From: Campylobacteraceae bacterium
GTDB lineage: Bacteria; Campylobacterota; Campylobacteria; Campylobacterales; Sulfurovaceae
Assembly: GCA_027081405.1 (NCBI GenBank)
Contig: JALWKO010000050.1
Span: 1 to 43,158 of the forward strand
Direction: 5' to 3'
Length of the DNA stretch: 43,158 nucleotides
The position numbers and the translations under genes were made by a program. Shown here one piece after another: positions 14,233 through 22,618 of this stretch (position 1 is its first letter; each line of letters begins with the position of its first letter). The notes under the pieces were generated by a model, which saw only the letters and a list, made by a program, of their open reading frames with translations, had not been told where the DNA came from and did no database searches.

Positions 14233-14694
14233 TTACGCTTCGGCACTTTCGGCTGTCTGGGATTCCTCCTGGGCAGCTTCGGCTTCGGCGGGGGCCGATC
14301 CGGCCTGTGCGGGGGCCTCTTCGGCACTCTCGGCGGGCTGCTCGGCGGGAGCGGCCCCTTTGCCCTTGGCGGCTTCGATCATCTTCTCGAACTGGGCGAT
14401 CTCTTTTTTGTTGGTGTACTTGACGGTCATGAAGCGGAGGATCTCTTCGTTGTAGCGGAGCTGCCGCTCCAGCTCGCCCACCAGGGTGGCGGGGGCGGTG
14501 TAGTACACGACGGTGTAGTAGCCGCGCTCTTGCTTCTCGATGGGATAGGCCAGGCGGCGCATCCCCATCTCGTCGCGGGCCTTGAGTTCACCGCCCTCTT
14601 CGGCGATGATCTCTTCGACACGGGCGATCTGCCCCTTGATCTCTTCTTCGGTAAGGGTCGGCTTGACCACGAAGAGCGTTTCGTAGCAGTTCAT
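14233..14694 (-). CDS. rpsF: 30S ribosomal protein S6
   Basis: 153 residues. The S6 core covers about 1-95 (NCYETLFVVKPTLTEEEI; YTVVYYTAPATLVGELERQL; EILRFMTVKY). An Ala/Glu-rich tail of roughly 45 residues follows, longer than in E. coli S6, and could be a disordered acidic extension. The start at 14694 follows AAGGA; the earlier start at 14760 would add an unlikely extension. First gene of the rpsF-ssb-rpsR operon. Confidence 0.95.
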   Translation of the reverse strand: MNCYETLFVVKPTLTEEEIKGQIARVEEIIAEEGGELKARDEMGMRRLAYPIEKQERGYYTVVYYTAPATLVGELERQLRYNEEILRFMTVKYTNKKEIAQFEKMIEAAKGKGAAPAEQPAESAEEAPAQAGSAPAEAEAAQEESQTAESAEA

Positions 14695-14821
14695 AGCGTT
14701 CCTTCTTGTGGTTTGATAGCCCGTCCTCCCGACCCCCGGGGGCCGGCCAAAAACGAGCAAGAATTTTGGAGCAAATATTTTAGCGGATTTTTATTGAAAT
14801 TGCGATGAGGGGAGATGGGGG

Positions 14822-15067
14822 GGGGAGTTGAGAATTGAGAATGGAGAATTTTGGGGCGCCGTGCAGCGCGACAGATGTTGGATTGTGGGGCGTTGCTTTG
14901 CAACGCGTATCTTTGGAGGCGGGACTTCAGTCCCGCAGTGCAGGGCGAAACCCCTGCCTCCAATACACCAATAGACCAATAACGTTGCCGAAGGCAACAG
15001 TTCTTGCGACTTGCGACGTGGGCCCCGGAGGCCGTGTGTTCGACATTTGATTGGATTGATTTTTCTC
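14822..15067. repeat. Repeat mosaic upstream of rpsF, part 1
   Basis: GTTGAGA/ATTGAGA/ATGGAGA at 14827-14847, then GGCGCCGTGCAGCGCG and GCGTTGC-TTT-GCAACGC. Double-hairpin module copy 3 at 14915-14961 (GCGGGACT-TC-AGTCCCGC). CCAATACA-type repeats at 14960-14981, then GTTGCC-GAA-GGCAAC at 14984-14998. No gene seen between rpsF and leuA. Confidence 0.85.
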
Positions 15068-15203
15068 TTCATTTGTTTTTCTTTGTTCACGCGACAAAGA
15101 AAAACGAAACGAAGCAAAGAAAAAGAAAACGCGAGGTACTGGCGTCTGGGCGGAGATGCCATTGGATGGGGGAATCGTGTAGCGTGGGATTGCGATCCCA
15201 CGG
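15068..15203. repeat. Dispersed element R, copy 2
   Basis: Bases 15068-15150 are identical to 1981-2063, including the long T-rich/A-rich hairpin. After that the copies diverge but both keep a GGGAT-TGYG-ATCCC hairpin near their end (here TGGGAT-TGCG-ATCCCA). Same orientation as copy 1. Confidence 0.85.
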
Positions 15204-15605
15204 GGAGATGGAGAGTGGAGAATTGAGGATTGAGAATGGAGGATGGAGAATTTTGGGGCGCCGCGGGGCGGCACGATGTGAGTGAAGAGTGAAAAATGAA
15301 GAGTGAAGAATGGCGGGGCGCTGTGTAGCACGGTTTGATGATGGATTTTGGATTTTGAATTTTGAATTTTGGATTTTGGATTGCGGGGCGCCTAATGGGC
15401 GCGTTTTGAATGAGAAATGAGAAGATAGAAATGAGAAATTTCTGGGCGTTGCTTCGCAACGCTTCCAATGACGAATGACATCGCCGAAGGCGACACCTCT
15501 TGCGACTTGAGGCCCGTAGGACCGTGCTTGCGACTGAATAAGGGACGAAGCCCCGTTCAAACGACGAACGACGGACATCGTGGCCCGAAGGGCCGAGCGT
15601 GCGCC
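15204..15605. repeat. Repeat mosaic between element R and leuA, part 2
   Basis: ATGGAGA-type units at 15208-15249 (six units), AGTGAAG-type at 15281-15308, GGATTTT/GAATTTT at 15343-15382, and AATGAGA-type at 15409-15436. Each is followed by a GGGGC-led mini-palindrome (for example GGCGCC-TAAT-GGGCGC and GCGTTGC-TTC-GCAACGC). Then TCGCC-GAA-GGCGA at 15481-15493, two AACGACG units near 15562, and GGCCC-GAA-GGGCC close to the leuA stop. Confidence 0.85.
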
Positions 15606-17165
15606 TTAGACGTTCCCTTCCCGGGAGTGGCGCTTTTTGAGCATCCCCTGCATGCTGATGTAGCTGTTGAGCGCCCCCAGGTAGGCCCGGGCGCTGGCGA
15701 GCATGGTGTCGATGCTCAGGCCGTGGCCGATGATGGCCGGTTCGTTGTCGTCGAACTGCACCTGGACCGTGACGTTGGCCAAGGCGTCTTTGCCCCGGGA
15801 GACCGATTTGACCTTGTAGTCCATGAGCTGGCCGTGATAGCCGGTGATCCGGTCGATGGTCTTGAAGACCGCGTCGATGGTACCGTCCCCGATCCCGGCG
15901 TCGGTGATCTCGGTGCCGTCGTTTTTGCGGATCGTCACCGCGGCGCTGGGGACGCCGCCGGTGGAATCCATCAGCTGGAGTGCCACGAGCTCCCAGGTCT
16001 TTTCGATCGTGGTCATCTGGCTTGTGACCAGCGCCCGCAGATCGTCGTCGTAGATCTCTTTTTTCTTGTCGGCCAGCTCCTTGAAGCGCTCAAAAGCTTC
16101 GTTGAGCTCCTCTTCGTCGAGGGTGAAGCCCAGTTTTTCGAGTTTGGCCTTGAAGGCGGCCCGGCCGGAGTGTTTGCCCAGGATCAGCGTGTCGTTGACG
16201 TCCAGGCCGATCTCTTCGGGGGAGAAGATTTCGTAGGTGAGTTTGTTTTTGAGCACGCCGTCTTGGTGGATGCCGCTTTCGTGGGCGAAGGCGTTCTTGC
16301 CGACGATGGCTTTGTTGGGTTGGGGTTCGATCCCGGTGATGGATGCGATGAGCCGACTGGTGGGGTAGATCTCCCGGGTGTTGATCCCCGTCTCCACGTC
16401 GCTGAAGACGTCGCTGCGGACCCGAAGGGCCATGACGATCTCCTCCAGTGCGGCGTTGCCGGCCCGTTCTCCCAGACCGTTGATGGTGCACTCCACCTGG
16501 CGGGCACCCGCCTGGATCGCCGCCAGGGAGTTGGCCACCGCGAGACCCAGGTCGTTGTGGTTGTGCACCGAGATGATCGCCCGATCCCCGATGAACGCCT
16601 TGAGTTCGGCGATCCGGGCTTTGACCTCGTCAGGCAGGAGGATCCCCACAGTATCGGGGATGTTGATCGTACCGGCCCCCGCTTCGATGGTGGCGTCGAT
16701 GATCTCTTTCATGAAGCCCATTTCGCTCCGCCCCGCGTCTTCGAGGCTGAACTCCACATCCTCGACGAAAGTCCGGCCGTACTCGACCGCTTCCACCGCC
16801 CGTCGGATCACTTCGTCGGGTTTCATCCGCAGTTTGTATTCCATATGGATGGGGCTGGTGGCGATGAAGGTGTGGATCCTCTTTTTCGGAGCCGGGGCGA
16901 TCGCCTCACCGGCGGCTTTGATGTCCTTTTCCAGGGCACGGGCCAGGGAACAGACGGTAGACGTTTTGACCCGCTGGGCGATCCGGTGGATGGCGTCGAA
17001 ATCCCCGGGACTCGCCGCGGCGAAGCCCGCTTCGATCACGTCCACCCCCAGCCTTTCGAGTTGGCTCGCGATCTGGATCTTCTCTTCGGTGTTCATGGAG
17101 GCGCCGGGGCTCTGCTCCCCGTCGCGCAAGGTGGTGTCGAATATGATAATGCGTTCTTTGCTCAT
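15606..17165 (-). CDS. leuA: 2-isopropylmalate synthase
   Basis: 519 residues. It condenses 2-oxoisovalerate with acetyl-CoA, the first committed step of leucine synthesis. [16 protein letters not shown] (about 9-24; metal and substrate site), [15 protein letters not shown] (metal-binding His pair) and the glycine-rich [14 protein letters not shown] are present. The C-terminal third ([11 protein letters not shown]... [19 protein letters not shown]) is the LeuA allosteric dimer domain, so leucine feedback control is likely. A TACAAT box lies about 40 bases upstream. Stands alone, flanked downstream by a repeat mosaic. Confidence 0.95.
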   Translation of the reverse strand: MSKERIIIFDTTLRDGEQSPGASMNTEEKIQIASQLERLGVDVIEAGFAAASPGDFDAIHRIAQRVKTSTVCSLARALEKDIKAAGEAIAPAPKKRIHTFIATSPIHMEYKLRMKPDEVIRRAVEAVEYGRTFVEDVEFSLEDAGRSEMGFMKEIIDATIEAGAGTINIPDTVGILLPDEVKARIAELKAFIGDRAIISVHNHNDLGLAVANSLAAIQAGARQVECTINGLGERAGNAALEEIVMALRVRSDVFSDVETGINTREIYPTSRLIASITGIEPQPNKAIVGKNAFAHESGIHQDGVLKNKLTYEIFSPEEIGLDVNDTLILGKHSGRAAFKAKLEKLGFTLDEEELNEAFERFKELADKKKEIYDDDLRALVTSQMTTIEKTWELVALQLMDSTGGVPSAAVTIRKNDGTEITDAGIGDGTIDAVFKTIDRITGYHGQLMDYKVKSVSRGKDALANVTVQVQFDDNEPAIIGHGLSIDTMLASARAYLGALNSYISMQGMLKKRHSREGNV

Positions 17166-17203
17166 CGTTTCGCCTTTGATGGTTCAACAGAAGAATCGGG
17201 CCG

Positions 17204-17209
17204 ATTGTA
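17204..17209 (-). promoter_or_regulatory. Likely -10 box of leuA
   Basis: On the minus strand GGATACAATCGG; TACAAT would place transcription start about 30 bases before the leuA ATG. No TTGACA seen. Confidence 0.4.
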
Positions 17210-17435
17210 TCCAAAAGGGGCTAAATCGGCACAGCCGATCGAAAAAAACGGAGAGGAGAGGGATCAGAAGCGAAGCAGGAGGATAGAGCTCGTTTTGTGG
17301 AAATGGTGGTCGAAACGGTTGATGCTAAAGACCATCGGTTCTATCCTCTTTTCAGGGGTTTGATTGTCGAAAGTATAACGGGATTGCACAGGAGAGTCAA
17401 GATAAAGGATAAAAATTTTCCATAGACTCCTTGGC

Positions 17436-17729
17436 TTAGAAAATATGAATCGCTAGCCAGATCGTGCCGGAAGCGGTTTCCAGGACCCGATGGGGGGTGC
17501 CGGCGGGGAGGAAGACCGATTCGCCACGCTGGAGTCTATGCCGTTTTCCGTCGATCTCCAGTACCGCACTTCCCTCCAGGATCACGACCCACTCGTCTTC
17601 CTCCTGACGATAGAATTTCCGATCGGGAGCATCGGAGCTCACGATTCGGATGATTTTGACGTTCTTGTGCTCCAGGAGGGTGGTGAAGGTTTCTCCGTTG
17701 ACAGGGGGAATGCAATTGAAAAGATTCAT
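17436..17729 (-). CDS. Small cupin-domain protein
   Basis: 97 residues forming one cupin barrel. Motif 2 is intact (GESVFLPAGTPHRV), while motif 1 (FYRQEEDEWVVILEGSA) has Gln and Glu where two metal-binding His are usual, so metal binding may be altered or lost. The ATG overlaps the toxin stop (ATGA), so it should be translationally coupled to the toxin gene. That placement is unusual for a cupin. Ligand unknown. Confidence 0.82.
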   Translation of the reverse strand: MNLFNCIPPVNGETFTTLLEHKNVKIIRIVSSDAPDRKFYRQEEDEWVVILEGSAVLEIDGKRHRLQRGESVFLPAGTPHRVLETASGTIWLAIHIF

Positions 17730-18085
17730 CGAAGTGTATAGGTCGGATTGAGTGTTTTGGCGACGGTTTCATGGATTTTTCGAAGCAGATCCGCGTCGAT
17801 CTTCCCAAGCTTTTTGACAAAGCGCTCGTCGGAGAGGTTTTTGATCTGAAAACAGTCGATGGCGGAGCGTTTGTGTAGGCCGTTGGAAAGGTCAGCATCG
17901 ATGGAAAGCATCCAGGGATAATTTGCATATCGCTCTTTCCAATCGGTGATAGGGACGATGGTTTTGAGCGGAAGCTTCCCGATACTATCGTGGCTTATGA
18001 CGATAGCGGGTCTCCGTTTTGCGATTTCGCTCCCTCGCTGAGGGGAGAATTCCACCAGCCAGACCTCTGCCTGGTCAATACTCAT
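17726..18085 (-). CDS. MazF/PemK-family toxin
   Basis: 119 residues. The N-terminal QAEVWLVEF, then GSEIAKRRPAIVIS and KTIVPIT, are the signature of MazF/PemK endoribonucleases, which cut mRNA at short sites. The start at 18085 is chosen because GGAGGGG lies three bases before that ATG; it overlaps the antitoxin stop by 11 bases. Family members are inactive when bound by their antitoxin. The cut site cannot be told from sequence. Confidence 0.85.
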   Translation of the reverse strand: MSIDQAEVWLVEFSPQRGSEIAKRRPAIVISHDSIGKLPLKTIVPITDWKERYANYPWMLSIDADLSNGLHKRSAIDCFQIKNLSDERFVKKLGKIDADLLRKIHETVAKTLNPTYTLR

Positions 18086-18335
18086 AAACCCCTCCGTCAT
18101 CTTCGCCGATTGCTTCTGTGAATCCTTGATACTCCTGATCCACTTTCGCCTGAGAGGCTGCTTTTTCCCAACGTTCCAACTCTTTTCGCTTCAGATACTC
18201 GGCAATCGCCTCATTGTAAATGGATGAGAGCGAAACCCCCATCTCTTTTTTCAAAGCCATTACCTTTTCCTTGAGGTTTCTATCGAGATTGAACGTTACT
18301 TTTTCGATAGAGTGTTCACCGTAGGAAATAGCCAT
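18075..18335 (-). CDS. Ribbon-helix-helix antitoxin
   Basis: 86 residues. VEKVTFNLDR-like beta strand (IEKVTFNLDRNLKEKV) followed by two helices (MALKKEMGVSLSSIYNEAIAEYL) is a ribbon-helix-helix DNA-binding fold; the acidic, probably disordered C-terminus (EAIGEDDGGVYEY) should wrap the toxin. First gene of an antitoxin-toxin-cupin operon. Upstream, three CCATAC/GTATGG boxes surround the -10 element, fitting autorepression. Confidence 0.82.
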   Translation of the reverse strand: MAISYGEHSIEKVTFNLDRNLKEKVMALKKEMGVSLSSIYNEAIAEYLKRKELERWEKAASQAKVDQEYQGFTEAIGEDDGGVYEY

Positions 18336-18373
18336 ACATTTTCTCCATACTTTTTATAAATTATAGCGTATGG
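18332..18373 (-). promoter_or_regulatory. Promoter and probable operator of the toxin-antitoxin operon
   Basis: Minus-strand TATAAT at 18360-18365. CCATAC occurs at 18332-18337 and 18345-18350 and in inverted form (GTATGG) at 18368-18373, so the hexamers flank the -10 box and overlap the antitoxin start codon. This spacing suits repeated ribbon-helix-helix binding. Confidence 0.5.
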
Positions 18374-18390
18374 AATCAAGGAGCGTCAAT

Positions 18391-19011
18391 TTAGAAACTC
18401 ATTGAGATGGCGTCGATTTCCTCCCACCCCATCTGCTTATCGGCCGAATTGCGGTGGCGGAGGATATGATCGACGTAGCGGGCGAAGAGGTCGGTTTCGA
18501 TATTGACCCGGGTGCCGGGGCGGTAGTCGCCAAAGAGGGTGTTTTCGACGGTGTGGGGGATGATCGTCAGACGGAACCAGTCCGTACCCACTTCGTTGAT
18601 CGTGAGGCTCACCCCGTCGACGGCTACCGAGCCTTTGGGGACCAGGTAGGGGATCTGCGCCGGATCGACGCCGATGATGTACTCGGTGGCGTTTTCTCCC
18701 CGCTCGATGCGCCGGATCGTCCCCACGGTATCCACGTGTCCCTGGACGATGTGCCCTTCGAAGCGGTCCCCCATCCGCATCGCCGGCTCCAGATGGACCC
18801 GGCCCCGCAGTTTCTCGGGTGGCACGATCCGGCGGGTTTCGTCCGCTGCTTCCACACGGAAACCGTCCGGAAGTACCTCGGTCACCGTCAGGCAGACCCC
18901 GTTGACGGCGATGGAGTCCCCGATTTCGGGCTTCAAAGACGAGCGGATCGTCAGGATATGGTTCCGGTCGTCGACGACGGTCCCGATCTCGCGGATGAGT
19001 CCGGTGAACAC
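18391..19011 (-). CDS. ribE: Riboflavin synthase, alpha chain
   Basis: 206 residues. Two homologous lumazine-binding barrels are visible: MFTGLIREIGTV with NGVCLTVTEV in the first, and FEGHIVQGHVDTVGTI with DGVSLTINEV in the second. The enzyme dismutates 6,7-dimethyl-8-ribityllumazine to riboflavin. No other rib gene adjoins it. Its promoter faces the mnmG promoter, the two -10 boxes lying 7 bases apart. Confidence 0.94.
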   Translation of the reverse strand: MFTGLIREIGTVVDDRNHILTIRSSLKPEIGDSIAVNGVCLTVTEVLPDGFRVEAADETRRIVPPEKLRGRVHLEPAMRMGDRFEGHIVQGHVDTVGTIRRIERGENATEYIIGVDPAQIPYLVPKGSVAVDGVSLTINEVGTDWFRLTIIPHTVENTLFGDYRPGTRVNIETDLFARYVDHILRHRNSADKQMGWEEIDAISMSF

Positions 19012-19027
19012 AGGGGCTCCCTTTGGA

Positions 19028-19046
19028 TATAATTGCGCAAATTATA
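19028..19046. promoter_or_regulatory. Face-to-face -10 boxes for mnmG (+) and ribE (-)
   Basis: TATAAT on the plus strand at 19028-19033 and TATAAT on the minus strand at 19041-19046. Each would start transcription across the other, so the two promoters probably compete. The ribE ATG is 17 bases from the first box; mnmG starts 129 bases downstream. Confidence 0.5.
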
Positions 19047-19053
19047 ACAAGAG

Positions 19054-19145
19054 AGTGGGTAAGTGGGTAGTGCGCAGTGGGTAATATAAAAAGAAGAAAG
19101 TAAAGCTTTCATCCGAAACTCTTCACTCTTCACTCCTCACTGTCA
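19054..19145 (+). repeat. Heptamer-type repeats in the mnmG leader
   Basis: GTGGGTA-like units at about 19054-19083 and TTCACTC/CTCACTG units at about 19116-19142, the latter being the reverse complement of the AGTGAGG family. They lie inside the predicted mnmG 5' untranslated region. Confidence 0.6.
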
Positions 19146-19161
19146 TTAAAACGGGGTTTTT

Positions 19162-21036
19162 ATGAACTACGACGTAATCGTTATCGGCGGCGGGCATGCG
19201 GGGATCGAAGCCTCCCTGGCCGCCGCCCGGATGGGGGCCAGGACCCTCATGATCACCATTCTGGTCGAGCAGATCGGCGCCAGCAGCTGCAACCCGGCCA
19301 TCGGCGGCCTGGCCAAGGGACATTTGGTCAAGGAGATCGACGCCCTGGGAGGGGAGATGGGGCGCTGTACCGACGCCACGTGGCTGCAGTTTCGCCAGCT
19401 CAACTCCTCCAAAGGCCCCGCCGTGCGCGGCAGCCGGGCCCAGATCGATATGGATCGCTACCGGATCCATATGCGCGACGTCTGCCTGCACACCCCCAAT
19501 CTGGAGGTGCGCCAGGAGATCGTGGAGCGCCTCATCGTCGAGGGGGATACGGTCCGTGGGGTCGAGACCCAGCTGGGCAACCGCTACGAAGCCCCCAAGG
19601 TGATCATCGCCTCGGGGACCTTCCTGAATGGTCTGATCCATATCGGGGAGCGGACCCAGCGGGCGGGTCGACAGGGGGAATTCGCCTCGATCACCCTTGC
19701 CGAGCAGTTACGGAGCATGGACTTCGAGATCGGCCGGCTCAAGACCGGTACCTGCGCCCGCGTCGCCGGGGAGAGCATCGATTTCTCGGTCATGGAGGTG
19801 CAGCCGGGCGACGAGCGGCCGATTCCGTTTTCCTTCCGGACCGACCGGGAGAGCTTCGCGCCCGAGCAGCTGCCGTGCTGGGTGACCTACACCACCGAAG
19901 AGACCCATCGGATCATCGAGAGCAATTTCCACCGCGCGCCCCTATTCAGCGGCCAGATCGAGGGGGTCGGTCCCCGCTACTGCCCCAGCATCGAGGACAA
20001 GATCGATCGCTTTCGGGACCGTCCGCGGCATCAGGTCTTCGTGGAGCCCCAGACCCGGGAGGCCAACGAGTTCTATCTCAACGGCCTGAGCACGTCGCTG
20101 CCGACCGATGTGCAGGAGGCGATGATCCGTTCGATCCCGGGGTTGGAAAATGCTCGGATCGTCCGTTTCGGCTACGCCATCGAGTACGACTTCATCCAGC
20201 CCACCGAGCTGTACCACACGCTGGAGAGCAAAAAGATCCGGGGGCTCTATTGGGCCGGGCAGGTCAACGGCACCACCGGCTACGAGGAGGCGGCGGCCCA
20301 GGGGCTCATGGCCGGGATCAACGCCGTGCTGGCCCTGCGTGGGGAAGAGCCGCTGATCCTGGGGCGGGACGAAGCCTACATCGGGGTGCTCATCGACGAT
20401 CTGGTGACCAAAGGGACCAACGAACCCTACCGGATGTTCACCTCCCGGGCCGAGTACCGTCTGCTGCTGCGGGAAGACAACGCCCATCTGCGTCTGTCCC
20501 ACTACGGGGTGAAGCTGGGGCTGCTGCCCGAATCCTTCGGTCGGCGCGTCGACGAGTTGAAGCGGCAGATCGCCGAGGCGCTGGAGTGGCTCAAAACCCA
20601 CTACGCCACCCCCACCAAAGAGTTCGTCGCCCGACTCGAGGAGATGGGGGAAGAGAAAATCAGCGACAAAACCGCCTGGATCGACGTGCTGGCCCGGATC
20701 AAAGAGCCCAGCAAAGAGAAGCTCCTGCAACTACTGCCCGATTTCACCCGCTACGGCGACGAGGCGATCGAACAGATCCTCATCGAAGCCAAATACTATC
20801 GCTATATCGAGAAGCAGCGGCAGCAGATCGACCGGATGCACGAAATGCACGCCGAGCGGATCCCCGAAGGGTTCGATTTCTCGGCGGTTCAGGGGCTGAG
20901 CAAGGAGGTGGTGGAGAAACTGCAAAAGGCCAATCCCCCCTCGCTTTTCGAAGCTTCCCGGATCAGCGGGATCACCCCGGCGGCGATCGAGATCCTCCAC
21001 GTCTATCTGAAAATGCTTGGCAAAGGAAAGCGATGA
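19162..21036 (+). CDS. mnmG: tRNA uridine-5-carboxymethylaminomethyl modification enzyme
   Basis: 624 residues. The FAD-dependent partner of MnmE that modifies U34 of several tRNAs. The dinucleotide-binding motif is GGGHAGIEA (9-17). Family signatures include [45 protein letters not shown], and the C-terminal helical domain that binds MnmE. Its stop overlaps the next gene (ATGA). I recall the mnmG-petABC neighbourhood from Campylobacter. Confidence 0.97.
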   Translation: MNYDVIVIGGGHAGIEASLAAARMGARTLMITILVEQIGASSCNPAIGGLAKGHLVKEIDALGGEMGRCTDATWLQFRQLNSSKGPAVRGSRAQIDMDRYRIHMRDVCLHTPNLEVRQEIVERLIVEGDTVRGVETQLGNRYEAPKVIIASGTFLNGLIHIGERTQRAGRQGEFASITLAEQLRSMDFEIGRLKTGTCARVAGESIDFSVMEVQPGDERPIPFSFRTDRESFAPEQLPCWVTYTTEETHRIIESNFHRAPLFSGQIEGVGPRYCPSIEDKIDRFRDRPRHQVFVEPQTREANEFYLNGLSTSLPTDVQEAMIRSIPGLENARIVRFGYAIEYDFIQPTELYHTLESKKIRGLYWAGQVNGTTGYEEAAAQGLMAGINAVLALRGEEPLILGRDEAYIGVLIDDLVTKGTNEPYRMFTSRAEYRLLLREDNAHLRLSHYGVKLGLLPESFGRRVDELKRQIAEALEWLKTHYATPTKEFVARLEEMGEEKISDKTAWIDVLARIKEPSKEKLLQLLPDFTRYGDEAIEQILIEAKYYRYIEKQRQQIDRMHEMHAERIPEGFDFSAVQGLSKEVVEKLQKANPPSLFEASRISGITPAAIEILHVYLKMLGKGKR

Positions 21037-21875
21037 TCCATCTCTATGCCCATACCGATTATCGGAGTGATCTCGACGCGCTCCGCCGAATGGGGGCGCT
21101 TCTAAAGGCCCTGCGTGCGGAGGGGGTCGAGGCGGAACTGCTGGTCAACGACTATCGGGCTCAGCTGGCGGGAAGGGAACTGGGACTCCCCCCGGCCACG
21201 ACGATCGAGACGATCCACGATATCGACGCGGTGGCGGGATACGGCGATACGGTGGTGATCGACTCGGAAGAAGACCCCAGCCCGAGTCTGGGGCGTTTCC
21301 GAGAACGCTTCGGGGCGATCTATTTCGTGGGCGAGTCCCCCGAAGGGTGCGGATCGATTCCCCCGTTTGCCGAAGACGGGGCGTTGGTGGAGGAGCGCTA
21401 CGAAGCGGCCCGCGGAGTGGACAAAACGCCCCGAACGGTACTCGTCTACGGCGACAGCGATTACGACCGGACGCTGCTGGAACATGCGCCGCAACTGGGG
21501 GAACTCGGTATGGAGCTCTACTGGGGGACCTATTTTTTCGTCAAATACGAAGAAGAACTCGCCGCGGCGTTCGGGACGATCCACGAGAGCGACGCCTATG
21601 GGGAGCTGATCGAGACGAGCCAGACGGTACTCACCCCGATGGAACAGACCGCACTGGAAGCCGCCGCCGCGGGAGCCCGGACCGTCTGGCTCGATCGGAG
21701 CGATGCGCGGGCACGCCCCTTTGCCAAGTATGCCCGATCACGGGGGATCGAGACGGTTACTTGGGGGGATTGGGACACACTGGAGGAGCTGCTGAGATCG
21801 GATGGAAGCGTCGCTTCGGTCTCGTCCAATGCGCGGGAGTGGGTGCGACAAATCCTCGAGAATAACTCTCAGTAA
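21033..21875 (+). CDS. Unknown protein, possible glycosyltransferase-like (PseG-like) fold
   Basis: 280 residues, overlapping mnmG by four bases with AAAGGA before the ATG. The layout, an N-terminal segment with [21 protein letters not shown] and a C-terminal half with [22 protein letters not shown], resembles the two-domain fold of PseG/GT-B proteins, where a conserved loop precedes an alternating beta-alpha segment. I do not recognise a catalytic motif, and the resemblance is weak. No signal peptide or membrane span. Probably co-transcribed with mnmG. Confidence 0.75.
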   Translation: MIHLYAHTDYRSDLDALRRMGALLKALRAEGVEAELLVNDYRAQLAGRELGLPPATTIETIHDIDAVAGYGDTVVIDSEEDPSPSLGRFRERFGAIYFVGESPEGCGSIPPFAEDGALVEERYEAARGVDKTPRTVLVYGDSDYDRTLLEHAPQLGELGMELYWGTYFFVKYEEELAAAFGTIHESDAYGELIETSQTVLTPMEQTALEAAAAGARTVWLDRSDARARPFAKYARSRGIETVTWGDWDTLEELLRSDGSVASVSSNAREWVRQILENNSQ

Positions 21876-21990
21876 ATCGGAGTAATTTTATCTGATTTAT
21901 TTCTTAAACTTTTACTTTTGACGAAGAAATTGAGAATAGATGTGAAAAATTTTCACACATCCCCGATTCTTCCCGATTCAATGGGTCGCT

Positions 21991-22004
21991 TTGATCTGGA
22001 TCAA
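21991..22004 (+). promoter_or_regulatory. FNR/CRP-family binding site upstream of petABC
   Basis: TTGATCTGGATCAA, a perfect TTGAT-N4-ATCAA FNR consensus. Its centre (21997.5) is 41.5 bases before the start predicted from the -10 box (about 22039), the classic position for activation by this family. Confidence 0.65.
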
Positions 22005-22026
22005 TCGATTTTTATCCCACCCGTCC

Positions 22027-22032
22027 TATAAT
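22027..22032 (+). promoter_or_regulatory. -10 box of petABC
   Basis: TATAAT about 32 bases before the petA ATG. No TTGACA at -35, where the FNR-type site lies instead. Confidence 0.6.
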
Positions 22033-22063
22033 TAAGCGTCAAATTTTCGAAAAAGGACGCAAG

Positions 22064-22603
22064 ATGAGCGATAGAAGGGATTTCTTCGGCAAAGTGCTCG
22101 GTGCGTACGCCGGATTGGGGGCTCTCGGGGCCCTCTATGCGGCCAAACGGACTTGGGATCCTCTGCCGAGTGTCAAAGCGGCAGGGTTTACGACCCTGGA
22201 TCTGAGCGGACTCGAGGAGAACAAACTCTACGTCGAGAAATGGCGCGGGAAACCGGTGCTGATCATCAAGGTTCCCAAAAACGCCAAACCCGACACCGCC
22301 CCCAACGGCAACGACAAAAACGCCTACGAAGATCCCCGGCTGATCACTGTCGGCGGTCACAAGTTCATGATCGTCATCGGACTGTGTACCCACCTGGGAT
22401 GTATCCCCGACTACTTCCCCGAAAAACACAAATTCATCTGCCCCTGCCACGGGGGTCAGTTCAACGCCGCGGGCGAAGTGCTCAAAGCTCCGCCGCCGAG
22501 TCCCCTGGTCATCCCCCCCTTCAAAGTCGAAGGGACCAAGGTGGTTCTGGGTGAAGCAGGTCCCGAATACAAGAAGATGAAAGAAAAAGGCCTGGTGGCT
22601 TAA
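22064..22603 (+). CDS. petA: Rieske iron-sulfur subunit of the cytochrome bc1 complex
   Basis: 179 residues. A twin-arginine start (SDRRDFFGK) and a hydrophobic N-terminal anchor are followed by the Rieske domain, with CTHLGC (Cys108, His110, Cys113) and CPCHGG (Cys126, Cys128, His129) for the 2Fe-2S cluster. It passes electrons from quinol to the cytochrome c subunit on the periplasmic side. AAGGA precedes the ATG. First gene of petABC, behind a predicted FNR-type site. Confidence 0.96.
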   Translation: MSDRRDFFGKVLGAYAGLGALGALYAAKRTWDPLPSVKAAGFTTLDLSGLEENKLYVEKWRGKPVLIIKVPKNAKPDTAPNGNDKNAYEDPRLITVGGHKFMIVIGLCTHLGCIPDYFPEKHKFICPCHGGQFNAAGEVLKAPPPSPLVIPPFKVEGTKVVLGEAGPEYKKMKEKGLVA

Positions 22604-22618
22604 ATCGAAGGAGAAACA

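Noticed and set aside
15468-17363. Long plus-strand open frame opposite leuA
   Set aside because: It mirrors the leuA codons in GC-rich DNA; composition (Gly, Asp, Val-rich, no domain) and the unmistakable LeuA on the other strand show that it is a shadow.
17166-17435. Possible gene or RNA between leuA and the cupin gene
   Set aside because: Apart from the leuA -10 box I see no frame with a plausible start, no repeat and no strong structure.
19380-21032. Long open frame overlapping mnmG in another plus-strand frame
   Set aside because: Arg/Gly/Pro-rich sequence without domains, entirely inside mnmG. Only its last part, from 21033, is a real gene.
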